64,000 bases of DNA from Microglena sp. YARC (taxonomy: Eukaryota; Chlorophyta; Chlorophyceae; Chlamydomonadales; Chlamydomonadaceae), in assembly GCA_022414725.1 (NCBI GenBank), contig CM039462.1, forward strand, positions 59,000,195 through 59,064,194, in the 5' to 3' direction. The notes under the pieces were generated by a model, which was not told where the DNA came from, searched no databases, and worked only from the letters and a program-made list of their open reading frames with translations. The stretch's first letter is position 1; each line of letters opens with the position of its first letter. A program made the translations under genes and the position numbers. This document shows, piece after piece, positions 54,101-62,074 of this stretch.

Positions 54101-54806
54101 TGTTTCTGACGCCCCTGGAGAGCCCCTGCCGTCTAATAGCCAGTACCTCTCTCTTGTAGGTGCTTTGCTATACCTGGCCACTTGCACCAGGCCTGATATT
54201 TCCTTTGCTGTTAGCTATTTATCCAGGTTCTCTGCTCACCCTACAGTCCCTCTCTGGGGGGCTGCCAAACGGTTACTCTTGTATTTGAGAACACATTCTC
54301 ACCTGGGTCTCACTTACACCCACAGCCCTGATTTCACTTTTACTGTCTTTAGTGACTCATCTTATGCTGATGATGGGTCTGACAGGAGATCTCAGACTGG
54401 CTTTGCAGTTCTAGCTGGTGGGTGCATTGTTAACTGGATGAGCAAGCGACAGCCTACTGTTGCTATTAGCTCTAGTGAGGCTGAGTATCAGGCCCTGTCC
54501 CAGGCTGCCAGTGAGGTCCAATGGTTGAAGAAATTGAGGGTGGATCTGGGTCTGCCTTGTGCTTTGGTTACAATTCAGGGTGACAACTTAGGTTCCCTGA
54601 GTTGGGCCACTGACTGGCAGCTTCTGCCTCGCAGCAAGCACATTGATGTTATTCATCACTACATCAAGGAGCTGGTGGAGGATGGCCAACTGGCTGTTGC
54701 CTATGTTAACACTGTGGATAACTGTGCTGACCCCTTCACCAAGCCCCTTGATCCTGCTGTGTTCTGGCGGTTTGTCCGTATGCTTGGAATGACCGCTACT
54801 TCTTAG
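51161..54806 (+). pseudogene. Pol polyprotein of the Ty1/copia element (frame breaks)
   Basis: Domains in order. Aspartic protease: WHVDSGAGMSITGDRSLF, 51180. Integrase: HHCC HRRLGHPGYDALHN...CDACQQAKGK about 51640, then LDIMGP, QFSGYAEVL, GAVHELSLAYTAQQN and the GYSLVSKGYFVW end, to about 52530. Reverse transcriptase from 53280: FKARFVVRGFLQ, VRQLDIKTAFLNAKLE, SLYGLKQAPRAW, and YVDDF after 53832. RNase H: FSDSSYADDGSDRRSQTGF and AISSSEAEYQAL, ending at 54806. Breaks occur at about 51334 (TAG), 51640, 51905, 52815-52990 and 53775. The integrase-before-RT order is diagnostic for Ty1/copia. Despite almost identical LTRs this copy cannot make a complete Pol as read. Confidence 0.9.
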
Positions 54807-55129
54807 GGTCATTTTTTAGTTTTTGGTTACATACGTTTCTTGTTTTTTGGTTATCATTGTATGGCATTAGGTTCCTATTCTCGGATCGGGTTTTCTATAC
54901 CGTTGTTACCCGTCATTGATATTCGGTTATCCTCTTTTCTCCCTTGGCACTCTTTGGTATTTTGCCTTGGTCCATTCCTTCATTTACACCCTTTGGGTTA
55001 CATCTGAAGTTCTCTCGTTTTTTCGGAGTTCTTTAATTTTTTTTTTTTTAATCTGTTACATATAGTTCTATGTCCCCAGTGCCATAGGTGGAGTAGTAGT
55101 ATTGTATGTCACCTGTGTCATAGGTGGAG
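54807..55129. other. 3' untranslated part of the Ty1/copia element
   Basis: T-rich, non-coding. A short direct repeat (TCATAGGTGGAGT, 55080 and 55117) ends in GGTGGAG immediately before the 3' LTR and may include the polypurine tract. Confidence 0.6.
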
Positions 55130-55523
55130 TGTCAGCATGAATTGCGGTGCTCTCAAGCGTTTTATGACTCGGTGACTACTTATGTACTCCCTTAGAACTA
55201 TCGGCCCTGATAGCTTCCCATAGTGATAGCTTCCCGTAGAACTGAGTCATCCTTTAGTGACTCAGTGTCAGCTTCATATTGACTGCCTGTCTCTCTGTGT
55301 CTTATCGGTCTCTCCCTGACATGTCCTGTGTTAAACGGTGTCAGGGTGACAAGTTCCGGGCTTAGGGTCTATTCAGGTTACAGGCATCCACTTCGCCCAC
55401 CGCTGGTGTCCTTTAGTGTACGTCCTTGCTTGTAACGTTATTCTCGTCTCTGTGTATAGATTGGCGCGTCTGTCTCCGCTGCATACATCTCTGTCCACTC
55501 TTAGAAGTGCTTAATAGCTGATA
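55130..55523 (+). repeat. 3' LTR of the Ty1/copia element
   Basis: 394 bp, matching 48476-48869 except at about four positions (for example GTCAGCTTCATATT versus GTCAGCTCCCTATT). Confidence 0.95.
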
Positions 55524-55607
55524 GTCGCATAATCGATGGTATTTATCATCACTTTTTGATAAATGCAACGCGATGATGTGGAGTGGGCCTTCAGGGAGAA
55601 GTTCCAT
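55524..55607 (-). pseudogene. F-box/SAP/XPA-like gene, 5' segment (start codon to the LTR element)
   Basis: ATG 55607 gives MELLPEGPLHIIALHL and runs to HRLCD, where the target duplication GTCGC of the copia element begins. The segment LPEGPLHIIALHL, continued after the insertion by VSEDAANLMLVG, fits an F-box at the very N-terminus. Joined with 48022-48470 and 41549-42461 it gives 1446 nt, 482 codons including the stop, without a break. Before the two insertions the gene was therefore intact. Confidence 0.65.
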
Positions 55608-55801
55608 GATTTGTTGCACTCAGACCGGTCAATACTGGTATGTTCCAATCAATGTACAACTTTACTGTGTATGTAATCAATTCTTAATGTACAACTTTGA
55701 CCGACGAGTTCTGGAATGGCAATTTCTAGAAATGTGGTATAAAGTATTCGGTAGATTGGGTTAGGAATGTTCAACCCTAAAACGTTTTCGGGGTACAATT
55801 T

Positions 55802-56776
55802 GTGAAGGAGAATGGGGTCGGCGAGTCATTATCGTTTGTACATGAACATGAGGCTGACCAACATGATGACGTTGCAGAACTTGTCGATTATGAAGGGGAT
55901 GAGGATGAGGAGTGTGCACCTGGGCGAGCAATTTGTGTGGTCAAGAAACATGCCTCGTGCAACATGGAGTCTGTCCTATACATCGCGACGTCCCGCGTCA
56001 TCGAGGCGTTCTCGAAGAAGCCTCCAACTTTGGAAGAAAATATCGCGTCGTACAGCAAGAACGAGGGAGACAGTGCGTTCAGTAGCGCCCTCATGAACCA
56101 GGTGGGGCTTGCTGCGTCTAGCGACCGCAAGCCACTGCGCATCATCGACGTGGGCTGCGGTCGCAGGACAAGCGCGGGACAGATCGCCTCTCTGATTCCT
56201 GCGTCTTCTGCCGAGTACACCTGCATCGACAAGGCCATGCCGGAGACGTGCGGTTTCGCGTCTAGGTCGCTGAAGCTAGTGTGTGGCGCAGACGGCGTCG
56301 GCATGACCGAGATCCTCGGCGACGTCTTTGATGAGAATACGACGACGGCCCTCGGAAGCAGGAGCAGCAACAGATTCGACTTGGTGATCATTGACGTTGA
56401 GCCGTACGGTCGAGAAATCGATGTGTACGAGAAGATCGTCGGGCACCTCGCGGACACGCATCTCGTCCTGCTGAAGCACGTATGCGGTATTGACCTTTTC
56501 GGGTCGGCCTATGCCGACTGCTTCCTTGCCAAGTACGACGATGAGGGGAAGGTCATGGACTACCTTGCAGTTAAAGTGTTGAACGGGTGGTTCCATCGGG
56601 ACTTGTACGTCCTCATGACTCGACATGGGGGAGTGCGCGGTAGGAGGACTCATGAGCTGTTCCGCGCCTCGGTCGCCGCAGAGGGTCGGACGCTCCGCAA
56701 GTACGCTTACTTGAACAAGGACTACCGCACGTACGTGGAGGTTGTCGACGATTTCGGCACGGTTGAACGGGGATAA
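55802..56776 (+). CDS. AdoMet-dependent methyltransferase-like protein
   Basis: The frame opens after a stop near 55780. No ATG occurs before 55964 (MESVLYIATSRVIEAF), yet the preceding acidic stretch (ADQHDDVAELVDYEGDEDEE) looks coding, so the 5' end may be altered. Motif I of a Rossmann methyltransferase is RIIDVGCGRRTSAGQIASLI. Then come YTCIDKAM (motif II), FDLVIIDVEPYGREIDVYEK (motif IV) and HLVLLKHVCGIDLFGSAYAD (a Lys-containing strand as in 2'-O-methyltransferases). It has 324 codons. The substrate is unknown; an RNA cap or ribose methylation role would fit but is inference. AATAAA at 56852-56857 lies 76 bp after the stop. Confidence 0.6.
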   Translation: MKENGVGESLSFVHEHEADQHDDVAELVDYEGDEDEECAPGRAICVVKKHASCNMESVLYIATSRVIEAFSKKPPTLEENIASYSKNEGDSAFSSALMNQVGLAASSDRKPLRIIDVGCGRRTSAGQIASLIPASSAEYTCIDKAMPETCGFASRSLKLVCGADGVGMTEILGDVFDENTTTALGSRSSNRFDLVIIDVEPYGREIDVYEKIVGHLADTHLVLLKHVCGIDLFGSAYADCFLAKYDDEGKVMDYLAVKVLNGWFHRDLYVLMTRHGGVRGRRTHELFRASVAAEGRTLRKYAYLNKDYRTYVEVVDDFGTVERG

Positions 56777-56822
56777 AGATGATTTGACAAGATGAAACAT
56801 GCGAGAAGCTTTTCGACATTTA

Positions 56823-56860
56823 AATTTCCCACTTTATTTGAAAACAACTGTAATAAATAA
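56823..56860. terminator. Convergent 3'-end signals, AATAAA on both strands
   Basis: On the plus strand TGTAATAAATAAG (AATAAA 56852-56857) serves the methyltransferase gene. On the minus strand TTGTTTTCAAATAAAGTGGG (56833-56838 core) serves the gene tail at 56919-57003. The minus-strand block is shared with 31628 and 13411. Confidence 0.5.
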
Positions 56861-56918
56861 GTTGCAGTTCGTTGCTCAAGAGCAACGTTGGGCAATATCC
56901 CCAATATCGGGCATGTTG

Positions 56919-57003
56919 CTAGAGCGGAACATCGAGTTTGTCAAGATACTTTGCATCTAATGCGGGTGTCACGTCGTCGTAGTCTTCCAGTTTATCGTTT
57001 ATA
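56919..57003 (-). pseudogene. C-terminal tail of a minus-strand gene cut by the Fanzor transposon
   Basis: On the minus strand NDKLEDYDDVTPALDAKYLD continues to KLDVPL and a stop at 56919-56921. It is followed by a polyadenylation signal. Upstream it meets the transposon border (TA at 57002-57003). On the other side of the transposon (60473 on) the same frame meets a stop after a few codons, so the rest of the gene is not adjacent any more. Confidence 0.35.
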
Positions 57004-57028
57004 CAGTCAACGGAATACTTAAATGAAA
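57004..57028. repeat. Left terminal inverted repeat of the Fanzor transposon
   Basis: CAGTCAACGGAATACTTAAA and then TGAAA, preceded by TA. It pairs with 60447-60471. Confidence 0.85.
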
Positions 57029-57119
57029 CCGCTTCGTGTACGGCACACCTTGCGGTGTAACCTAATGTTGTCGCGACCACCGGAGGGGGACCGAGTGGTG
57101 TCTACAACAATACGAGTTT
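57004..57119 (-). ncRNA. Candidate guide (omega/fanzor) RNA scaffold at the Fanzor 3' end
   Basis: In TnpB and Fanzor systems the guide RNA is transcribed from the 3' end of the nuclease gene through the transposon end, and the adjacent flank supplies the guide. Here the 116 bp from the stop codon to the terminus hold a small stem-loop (ACACC-TTGC-GGTGT, 57045-57058). It is kept in relics at 38640 (ACACC-TTAC-GGTGT) and, less perfectly, at 14430. The predicted guide would be the minus-strand sequence beyond 57004. No expression evidence is available; this is inference from family knowledge. Confidence 0.3.
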
Positions 57120-59496
57120 TTATTCATCAACAACAACAGAGCTGCTGTGGGCAAATGGAAGAGGTCGTCCTAGACCCATCAATTCCATGCAGTGCAGCCT
57201 TGCGATTGTGAGAGCAGAAGAGCGATCCCGGTCCGAGTAAATGCATGTTTCTGGAGAGAATCGCAGTCCTCGTACCTCTTGGTACCGCTCGATCGATTTT
57301 TGAGAATCGACAAGGGAAGTGGCGAAGCCACCCCTCCTGTGCTTCTCTTGTGCGCCTTTACGTTTATTGTACAACCTTACCCCTAAGTGGTCGCAATCAG
57401 CGACCTTTGGCATCGTTTTCGATTTCGTGTGACCAAAACGTTCACCACCCAACCTAAGCTTCACGTCTGCTGAACAAACGCTTGGGATCTTGTAAACACG
57501 TTCTTTTTCTTTACCCGTCTCCCACGACATAAGAGTCGTTTTGAACTCATCTGTCACAGAAACGTCCTCTTTGAAAATTCTTTTACACGATGCAAACATG
57601 GCCCCAGTGGGAACTGCAACTTCTCCCGGTCCAGTAGGCTTCAGTTTCGTGATGGCAGATCCGTAGGCCACGCAAACCTTCATATCAGGAAGTTCTTTCA
57701 TCATGCACCGCTTGATACCCGCCCAGAAAGAGTCTTTGACCTTTCGTTTTCCGATGTAACGCTGCAAGTTGTCACGGGATTCTCGGCGTCGCAAAGCCAA
57801 TCTCCACCACTCGTCAGAAAAGTTAGCGTAATTTGACAAGTACACCGAGATCTTATCCGTCCTCGATGTACTCAAAGCTGCTCCATTTTCACGCAGAGAC
57901 TCCCACATAGGAATCATGTCAGAAAAACGCAGTTCCTTCTGCCTTGTCTGCTTCTTGATACCCGACTTGTGGTAAAATGCACCACGTGTCAGCGTCCATG
58001 TCTTATTTTTATCGTCTGCCAAATACGTTACCGTAGCGATGTTGCTCCGTCCTGGGTCCACACCAGGACGACGATACCCATATCGGGCAATATCGTTTTA
58101 AGTGAGCCGTCGTATTTTTCTGCGATCTTGATACCTTCTTCTTTACGAGGCTTCTTACAGGTCTTCTTCAGATCTGAGACAAGGACATGTACTGTCTTGC
58201 TGTACTGCATGCTCAAGGAGACTCCGTCAGTACAGATGCTGCTGTCGAAAACCCACCCATTCTTGACAGGTGGTTTTCTGAAGAATGAACCTGCGACTGT
58301 TTTTCGGGCGTTCACAAGCGTGTCATACAAACCCTTTGCATGTCTGTACACGTCAGTAGCCTTGATATCCTTAACATCATCATCGTACTGCTTCAGGACC
58401 GACTTGTATGCCTCCCATTCACCAGGACCACATGATTTTTTCTTCTTCTGTGCAGGCCTCTGGGGCAACATGAAGCTGTCGGGATTCTTTACATGTTCCC
58501 ACTTGGAAAGCTCAACGATGTTCTGGTCATTGGGGAACATGTGCCTGAACAGGTTCACGAGGGTCTTCAGGTCAAGGCGAACATGCACCCGTTGGACATT
58601 GAAGATGGGCATCAATCGGATACGACGTGCATCCATATCCTCCAACCGTGTCTGTATCCAATAATTAAACCGGACCATGGTCGGAAAGTCCATGTCTTTG
58701 CCATAGTTATCATAAACTCGACTTCCATCTGGAACACTCAGCATCTCCCAAACTTCATTGACGTACTCTTGAACAGACTCTGGCCATCCCTCCATGTTTT
58801 GGACTTCTTGCTGAATAGCCCGCATCACGTCGTATCCCCGAATGATCTTCGATGTGTCCAGCGTCTTCGGGGCATTTAATTTTTTAAGGTGGTGGAAGTG
58901 AGTCTGGTCAGACGTGGTATCAAAGGAACCCATGCGTTATTTGACACGACAGTGCTCAATGTGTGACCTGCATAGTTCAATACCTGATCGAAATAGATCG
59001 GATAAGACTTGATGTAGTCAGCGTCGTCATTACCAATTACATCGCCGATGGAGTCCTTCACAGCTTCGTACGATATCTTGTTTTCCTCATCAGGGAAGAT
59101 TCCGTCTACCCCGATACGGAGCTAATCCTTCCAGTAGGTATCTTTCATGTTGTACAGGTCTGGAATCTCCAGACCTTTCTCTAAGAGACTCGTGATGTGG
59201 AAAGTCAGCACCAGACTGGACCGCCGTAACATGCGGCTCACCACATTGACGAGCTGGTCCACATGCTCCCTAAACTTACCGAATTCTTCATCGTCAAGAC
59301 TCATTGCCTCCTTCAGGGCGCATTTCACGACACACATCTTTTCCACCGTCTTGTATTCTGGAGGGGGTCTGGCGATGAGACCATTGTCTTCGCATAAACG
59401 GACAAGATCGTCCTTGTTGGACTTCGACGAGTATGGTACTTCAGCCAATTTCAGTAGCTCCTTCAATTTCGCGACTGTCAGAGGTTTCGTCGCCAT
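57120..59496 (-). pseudogene. Fanzor (TnpB-like RuvC nuclease) with N-terminal SAP domain; one stop and two frameshifts
   Basis: From ATG 59496: residues 1-40 are a SAP-like domain (LTVAKLKELLKLAEVPYSSK, DLVRLCEDNGL). The frame stops at TAG 59122-59124 but continues in phase (LRIGVDGIFPDEENK, SIGDVIGNDDADYIKSYP) to about 58930. There it shifts to the 58028-58933 frame with a helical recognition-type region and a basic patch (KKKKSCGPGEWEAY). At about 58047 CTGGTGTGGACC lacks one G. Restoring it would give GVDPGR, the RuvC-I Asp motif. The last frame holds DPGRSNIATVTYL, VAYGSAITK and YSDRDRSSALTIA (RuvC-III). It is about 790 codons in all. Typical Fanzors cut DNA guided by RNA from the element's end. 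All three RuvC regions are present, but the gene is broken. Confidence 0.8.
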
Positions 59497-60426
59497 CTTT
59501 CATAATCAATACGTCACAGACCGCTTTATACACATAAGTGTTCCAAACGTGTTCAAAACAACCCATAATAATTTTATCAGTGAGGTTGCCGAATGCTAAG
59601 GAAATCATATCAGACACGTGCGTCTTTGTTTCATTCGGTATGTAGTTCAAACGACGAAAGTCTCTCTTCACCTTAGCGAATGATAGCTCAATAGCATTGA
59701 ATTCTGGACTGTAAGGAGGTGTGTAACAAATATTGACGGGGTGACTGAGGACCAATTTCTTATGGATACTGGCATTGTCCATTATTACTACTGAGTTATT
59801 GCACAAACTCAATGATTCAATAAATGCAACGAAGTCCGTCTTCTTCACAGATCCTTTCTTCACAACGAACTCTTTCCTACCATCTGAAAAAACTGCCATC
59901 AACAAACTTTGGTGTACCCACCCACCAGTAGTTTTAACGATAACAGGTTTTCCTACAGGGGAATACCCATAATGTGGCTTGAGACGCTCACTAAACCCAC
60001 ATTCGTCAACTGATACTAAAATTTCCCAGCATTGATTGTCTCCTTGTACCTACTACAAAATTCATTGACAAGTGGAACTAAGTCCCCTTTACACTGTCCA
60101 CGGAGTTTGCTCCTTTTTCTTGTAAAACCAATGAGTTTTATGAAACGATACACTGTTTTAGTTGATAATCGTACACTGTGAGTACTTTTGAAAAAAGCAA
60201 CAACGCCTCTTGCGGTTGTGCATTGAGTTGACAATAAAAACGATTTTAACAAATCCTTATTCGTCTCAAAAAGGTTGCTTACAAATTCACGTCGTTTTCG
60301 ATTTACACCAAAGCGTTTCCACCTCCACAGAGTAGAACGACTGATGTTCGTAAACACAGAAGTTTTTAACACACCCAAGTCAGCGACCATTCTTAACGCC
60401 AATTTTCTAACGGCGATGTCGTACAT
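59441..60426 (-). pseudogene. IS630/Tc1-mariner-type DDE transposase (one frameshift)
   Basis: From 60426: MYDIAVRKLALRMVADLGVL, then SRSTLWRWKRFGV, a helix-turn-helix, and STKTVYRFIKLIGFTRKR, a second one. At about 60018 one A is missing (GGGAAATTTTAG). The frame goes on as ILVSVDECGF (first Asp), VVIMDNASIHKK (second Asp) and YTPPYSPEFNAIELSFAKV (Glu, about 30 residues after the Asp). It ends DSREIEGATEIG at 59441, inside the start of the Fanzor frame. It would cut and paste the element at TA. It is about 327 codons, normal for the family. The overlap with Fanzor suggests one transcript for both. Confidence 0.85.
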
Positions 60427-60446
60427 TTATTTCCATCTGATATATG

Positions 60447-60471
60447 TTTCATTTTACTGTTCCGCCGACTG
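60447..60471. repeat. Right terminal inverted repeat of the Fanzor transposon
   Basis: Read inward on the minus strand: CAGTCGGCGGAACAGTAAAA and then TGAAA, followed outside by TA. Confidence 0.85.
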
Positions 60472-60476
60472 TAGAG

Positions 60477-60487
60477 GTATAAATAAT
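60477..60487 (+). promoter_or_regulatory. TATA-like element GGTATAAATAA
   Basis: Lies about 70 bp before ATG 60556, just outside the transposon. It is followed by TTTCCCAATTTATTCGATAACAAC, which resembles TTTCCCACTTTATTTGAAAACAAC at 56826, so a shared control or 3'-end block flanks the insertion on both sides. Confidence 0.4.
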
Positions 60488-60555
60488 TTCCCAATTTATT
60501 CGATAACAACAAAAACAGCGAAGACCATAAGACCATCAGGAGTATCGGGAGAGAT

Positions 60556-61068
60556 ATGGAGTCTGAAAAACCCGCTTGGACGGATGCCAACGTCGTCTCA
60601 GCCCGCGAGGCATTTTGCAATTGCAAGGCGTTTGTTTCCGGGTGGTCAAACTACGAAGACGCCAGGCTCGTGGCGTCTCTCAAAAACGCAAAGTCGCTTG
60701 CGCAGGTCAACGAGCTGGAGCGTACTTACATCGCGTACATGCAAGCATTGGAGCCCTTCCAACCCAAGCGTTCAGAGGTGGATGAGCAGAAGGAAAAGCT
60801 CATGGAGAGCATTAACGATGAGGCGGGATCACTGATGAATTTGTATATGAAGGGGTTGATAGACAGCATGCCGGATGAAAAATATGTGCCCATGATGTAC
60901 GTTGTGCCCCAGTCAGGCACATACTGGGTCAAGGGCGTGCCGTTTGCCCGCGAACAGGCGGGCCGCGCCCGCGCCATGTACTTTAATGGGGCGACCGTTG
61001 TTGTATTTGTTGCCGTTGTTGCTGCATTTATCTACAACAAGTTCTTTCAAATTAAGTATGAAGTCTGA
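60556..61068 (+). CDS. Hypothetical protein with C-terminal transmembrane helix
   Basis: The intact 170-residue frame runs from ATG 60556 (MESEKPAWTDANVVSAREAF). The body is mostly helical (SLAQVNELERTYIAYMQALE, KLMESINDEAGSLMNLYMKG). Residues about 145-162 form one hydrophobic helix (ATVVVFVAVVAAFIYNKFF) with a short basic tail, so a tail-anchored type is likely. Clean frame and GC-rich codons resemble the methyltransferase and glycosyltransferase genes. I do not recognise the family. By context it may be a virus-derived membrane or virion protein. Confidence 0.55.
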   Translation: MESEKPAWTDANVVSAREAFCNCKAFVSGWSNYEDARLVASLKNAKSLAQVNELERTYIAYMQALEPFQPKRSEVDEQKEKLMESINDEAGSLMNLYMKGLIDSMPDEKYVPMMYVVPQSGTYWVKGVPFAREQAGRARAMYFNGATVVVFVAVVAAFIYNKFFQIKYEV

Positions 61069-61167
61069 AGTGTACAGAAATGAATTGGTGATCCGTGAAT
61101 CAGTCGATTCTGAATTGGGCCATTTGTAAATGGTGCGGAAAAAAAACGGTAATCTACTACGTTGAAT

Positions 61168-61462
61168 CTAACAGTGTTGTTTTTTCAAGATGAAGTTAGA
61201 GATATCGGTTGGGGTCTCTGGTGTATCAGTTCCTTCGAGAGTTTTTTCTGACAATTGGTTAACGGCAATGTCCTGATTCTTTTTGATACTTTTAACCAAC
61301 AGACAGAAGTTTGTCGAGCCCTTCTCAAGCGGTTGAATTACAATCGATAATGTAGATTTGAGCTCAGATAAGAATATGTCCGCAATTTCAGAGTTGAATC
61401 TGAAAGATTTCCTCGTTCCAGATTCCATCCCAATGTTGATTCGGCATTTCCGTGACCGGAAA
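61168..61462 (-). pseudogene. 3' part of an unrecognised gene, cut by the transposase copy
   Basis: On the minus strand the frame runs KCRINIGMESGTRKSFRFNS, EIADIFLSELKSTLSIVIQP, TNFCLLVKSIKKNQDIAVNQ to ILKKQHC and a stop at 61168. It is convergent with the 60556 gene. Above about 61462 the sequence is the transposase copy (QSFKHI), so the gene is truncated at that junction. No family is recognised. Confidence 0.4.
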
Positions 61463-61924
61463 TATGTTTGAAGGACTGGGCATGGGATGGGCCATCGGCT
61501 GCAAGTTCATCCATAGGCTGCTGGTCATCGGCTGCTGGTTCTAGAAGGTCCTCCGCTGCGTGTCGTACACAGACATCAGCTACGGGTCCTGCACGGTCGT
61601 CACCGGCGGTTTGTACAGGACCATCGGCCATGTGGCCTGCAAGGACGTCACCTCCGGGCTTCTCGTTATGAATAGTCTTCCAGACAGCCGCCCAGTTTGC
61701 CTCGGTATTCTCGAGCTCTTCAATCTTGATCTTGGGGGCTTCCTTAAATACTGTTCTGGTGTCCACCATTGGGAAGCCTTGGAGGACGTAAATAGGTTCA
61801 GCGTCATTGTCCCACTGTCCTCTCCAAGATCCTGACTCGTCATACTCCTTGTAATAGACCCCTGCAATTGTTGGTGTGCAAACATGTATTGTATATTAGT
61901 GAATCATTTAGGACACCCATATTC

Positions 61925-62074
61925 CTCCCGACTATACTCGGGAGCATCCCTTGGATAATACATCCTAGGTCCTAGGTACAACTTCCTTTGTATCATTTAA
62001 TTTATATTGAAGACTGTACATGTAAATCAATGAGGACATGGCACACCCATATTCCTCCCGAGCATAATCGGGAG
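61925..62074. repeat. Two intron palindromes (copy 2, 3' intron)
   Basis: CTCCCGACTATACTCGGGAG at 61925-61944 and CTCCCGAGCATAATCGGGAG at 62055-62074, in the intron that corresponds to 46044-46327. Confidence 0.85.

Larger units (their letters stand above)
48476..55523 (+). mobile_element. Full-length Ty1/copia LTR retrotransposon, target duplication GTCGC
   Basis: 394-bp LTRs lie at both ends (48476-48869, 55130-55523), beginning TGTCAGC and ending GCTGATA. They differ at only about four positions, so the insertion is recent. GTCGC flanks it at 48471-48475 and 55524-55528. Inside are gag, then protease, integrase, reverse transcriptase and RNase H in copia order. It is inserted in the coding sequence of the F-box/SAP/XPA-like gene in opposite orientation. 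pol has several frame breaks. Confidence 0.95.
57004..60471 (-). mobile_element. Complete Tc1/mariner (IS630)-type transposon carrying a Fanzor nuclease gene
   Basis: Terminal inverted repeats of 25 bp lie at 57004-57028 and 60447-60471, matching at 20 of 25 positions and starting CAGTC. They are flanked by TA (57002-57003, 60472-60473), the target duplication of Tc1/mariner elements. Inside, on the minus strand, are a DDE transposase (60426-59441) and a SAP-domain Fanzor (59496-57120) overlapping by 56 bp. Fanzor proteins are eukaryotic TnpB homologues reported as cargo of several eukaryotic transposon superfamilies, in algae and in large DNA viruses. Relics of the same element lie at 14379, 17100, 25243, 35985, 38277 and 39500. 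Both genes have frame breaks, so this copy is probably inactive. Confidence 0.85.
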
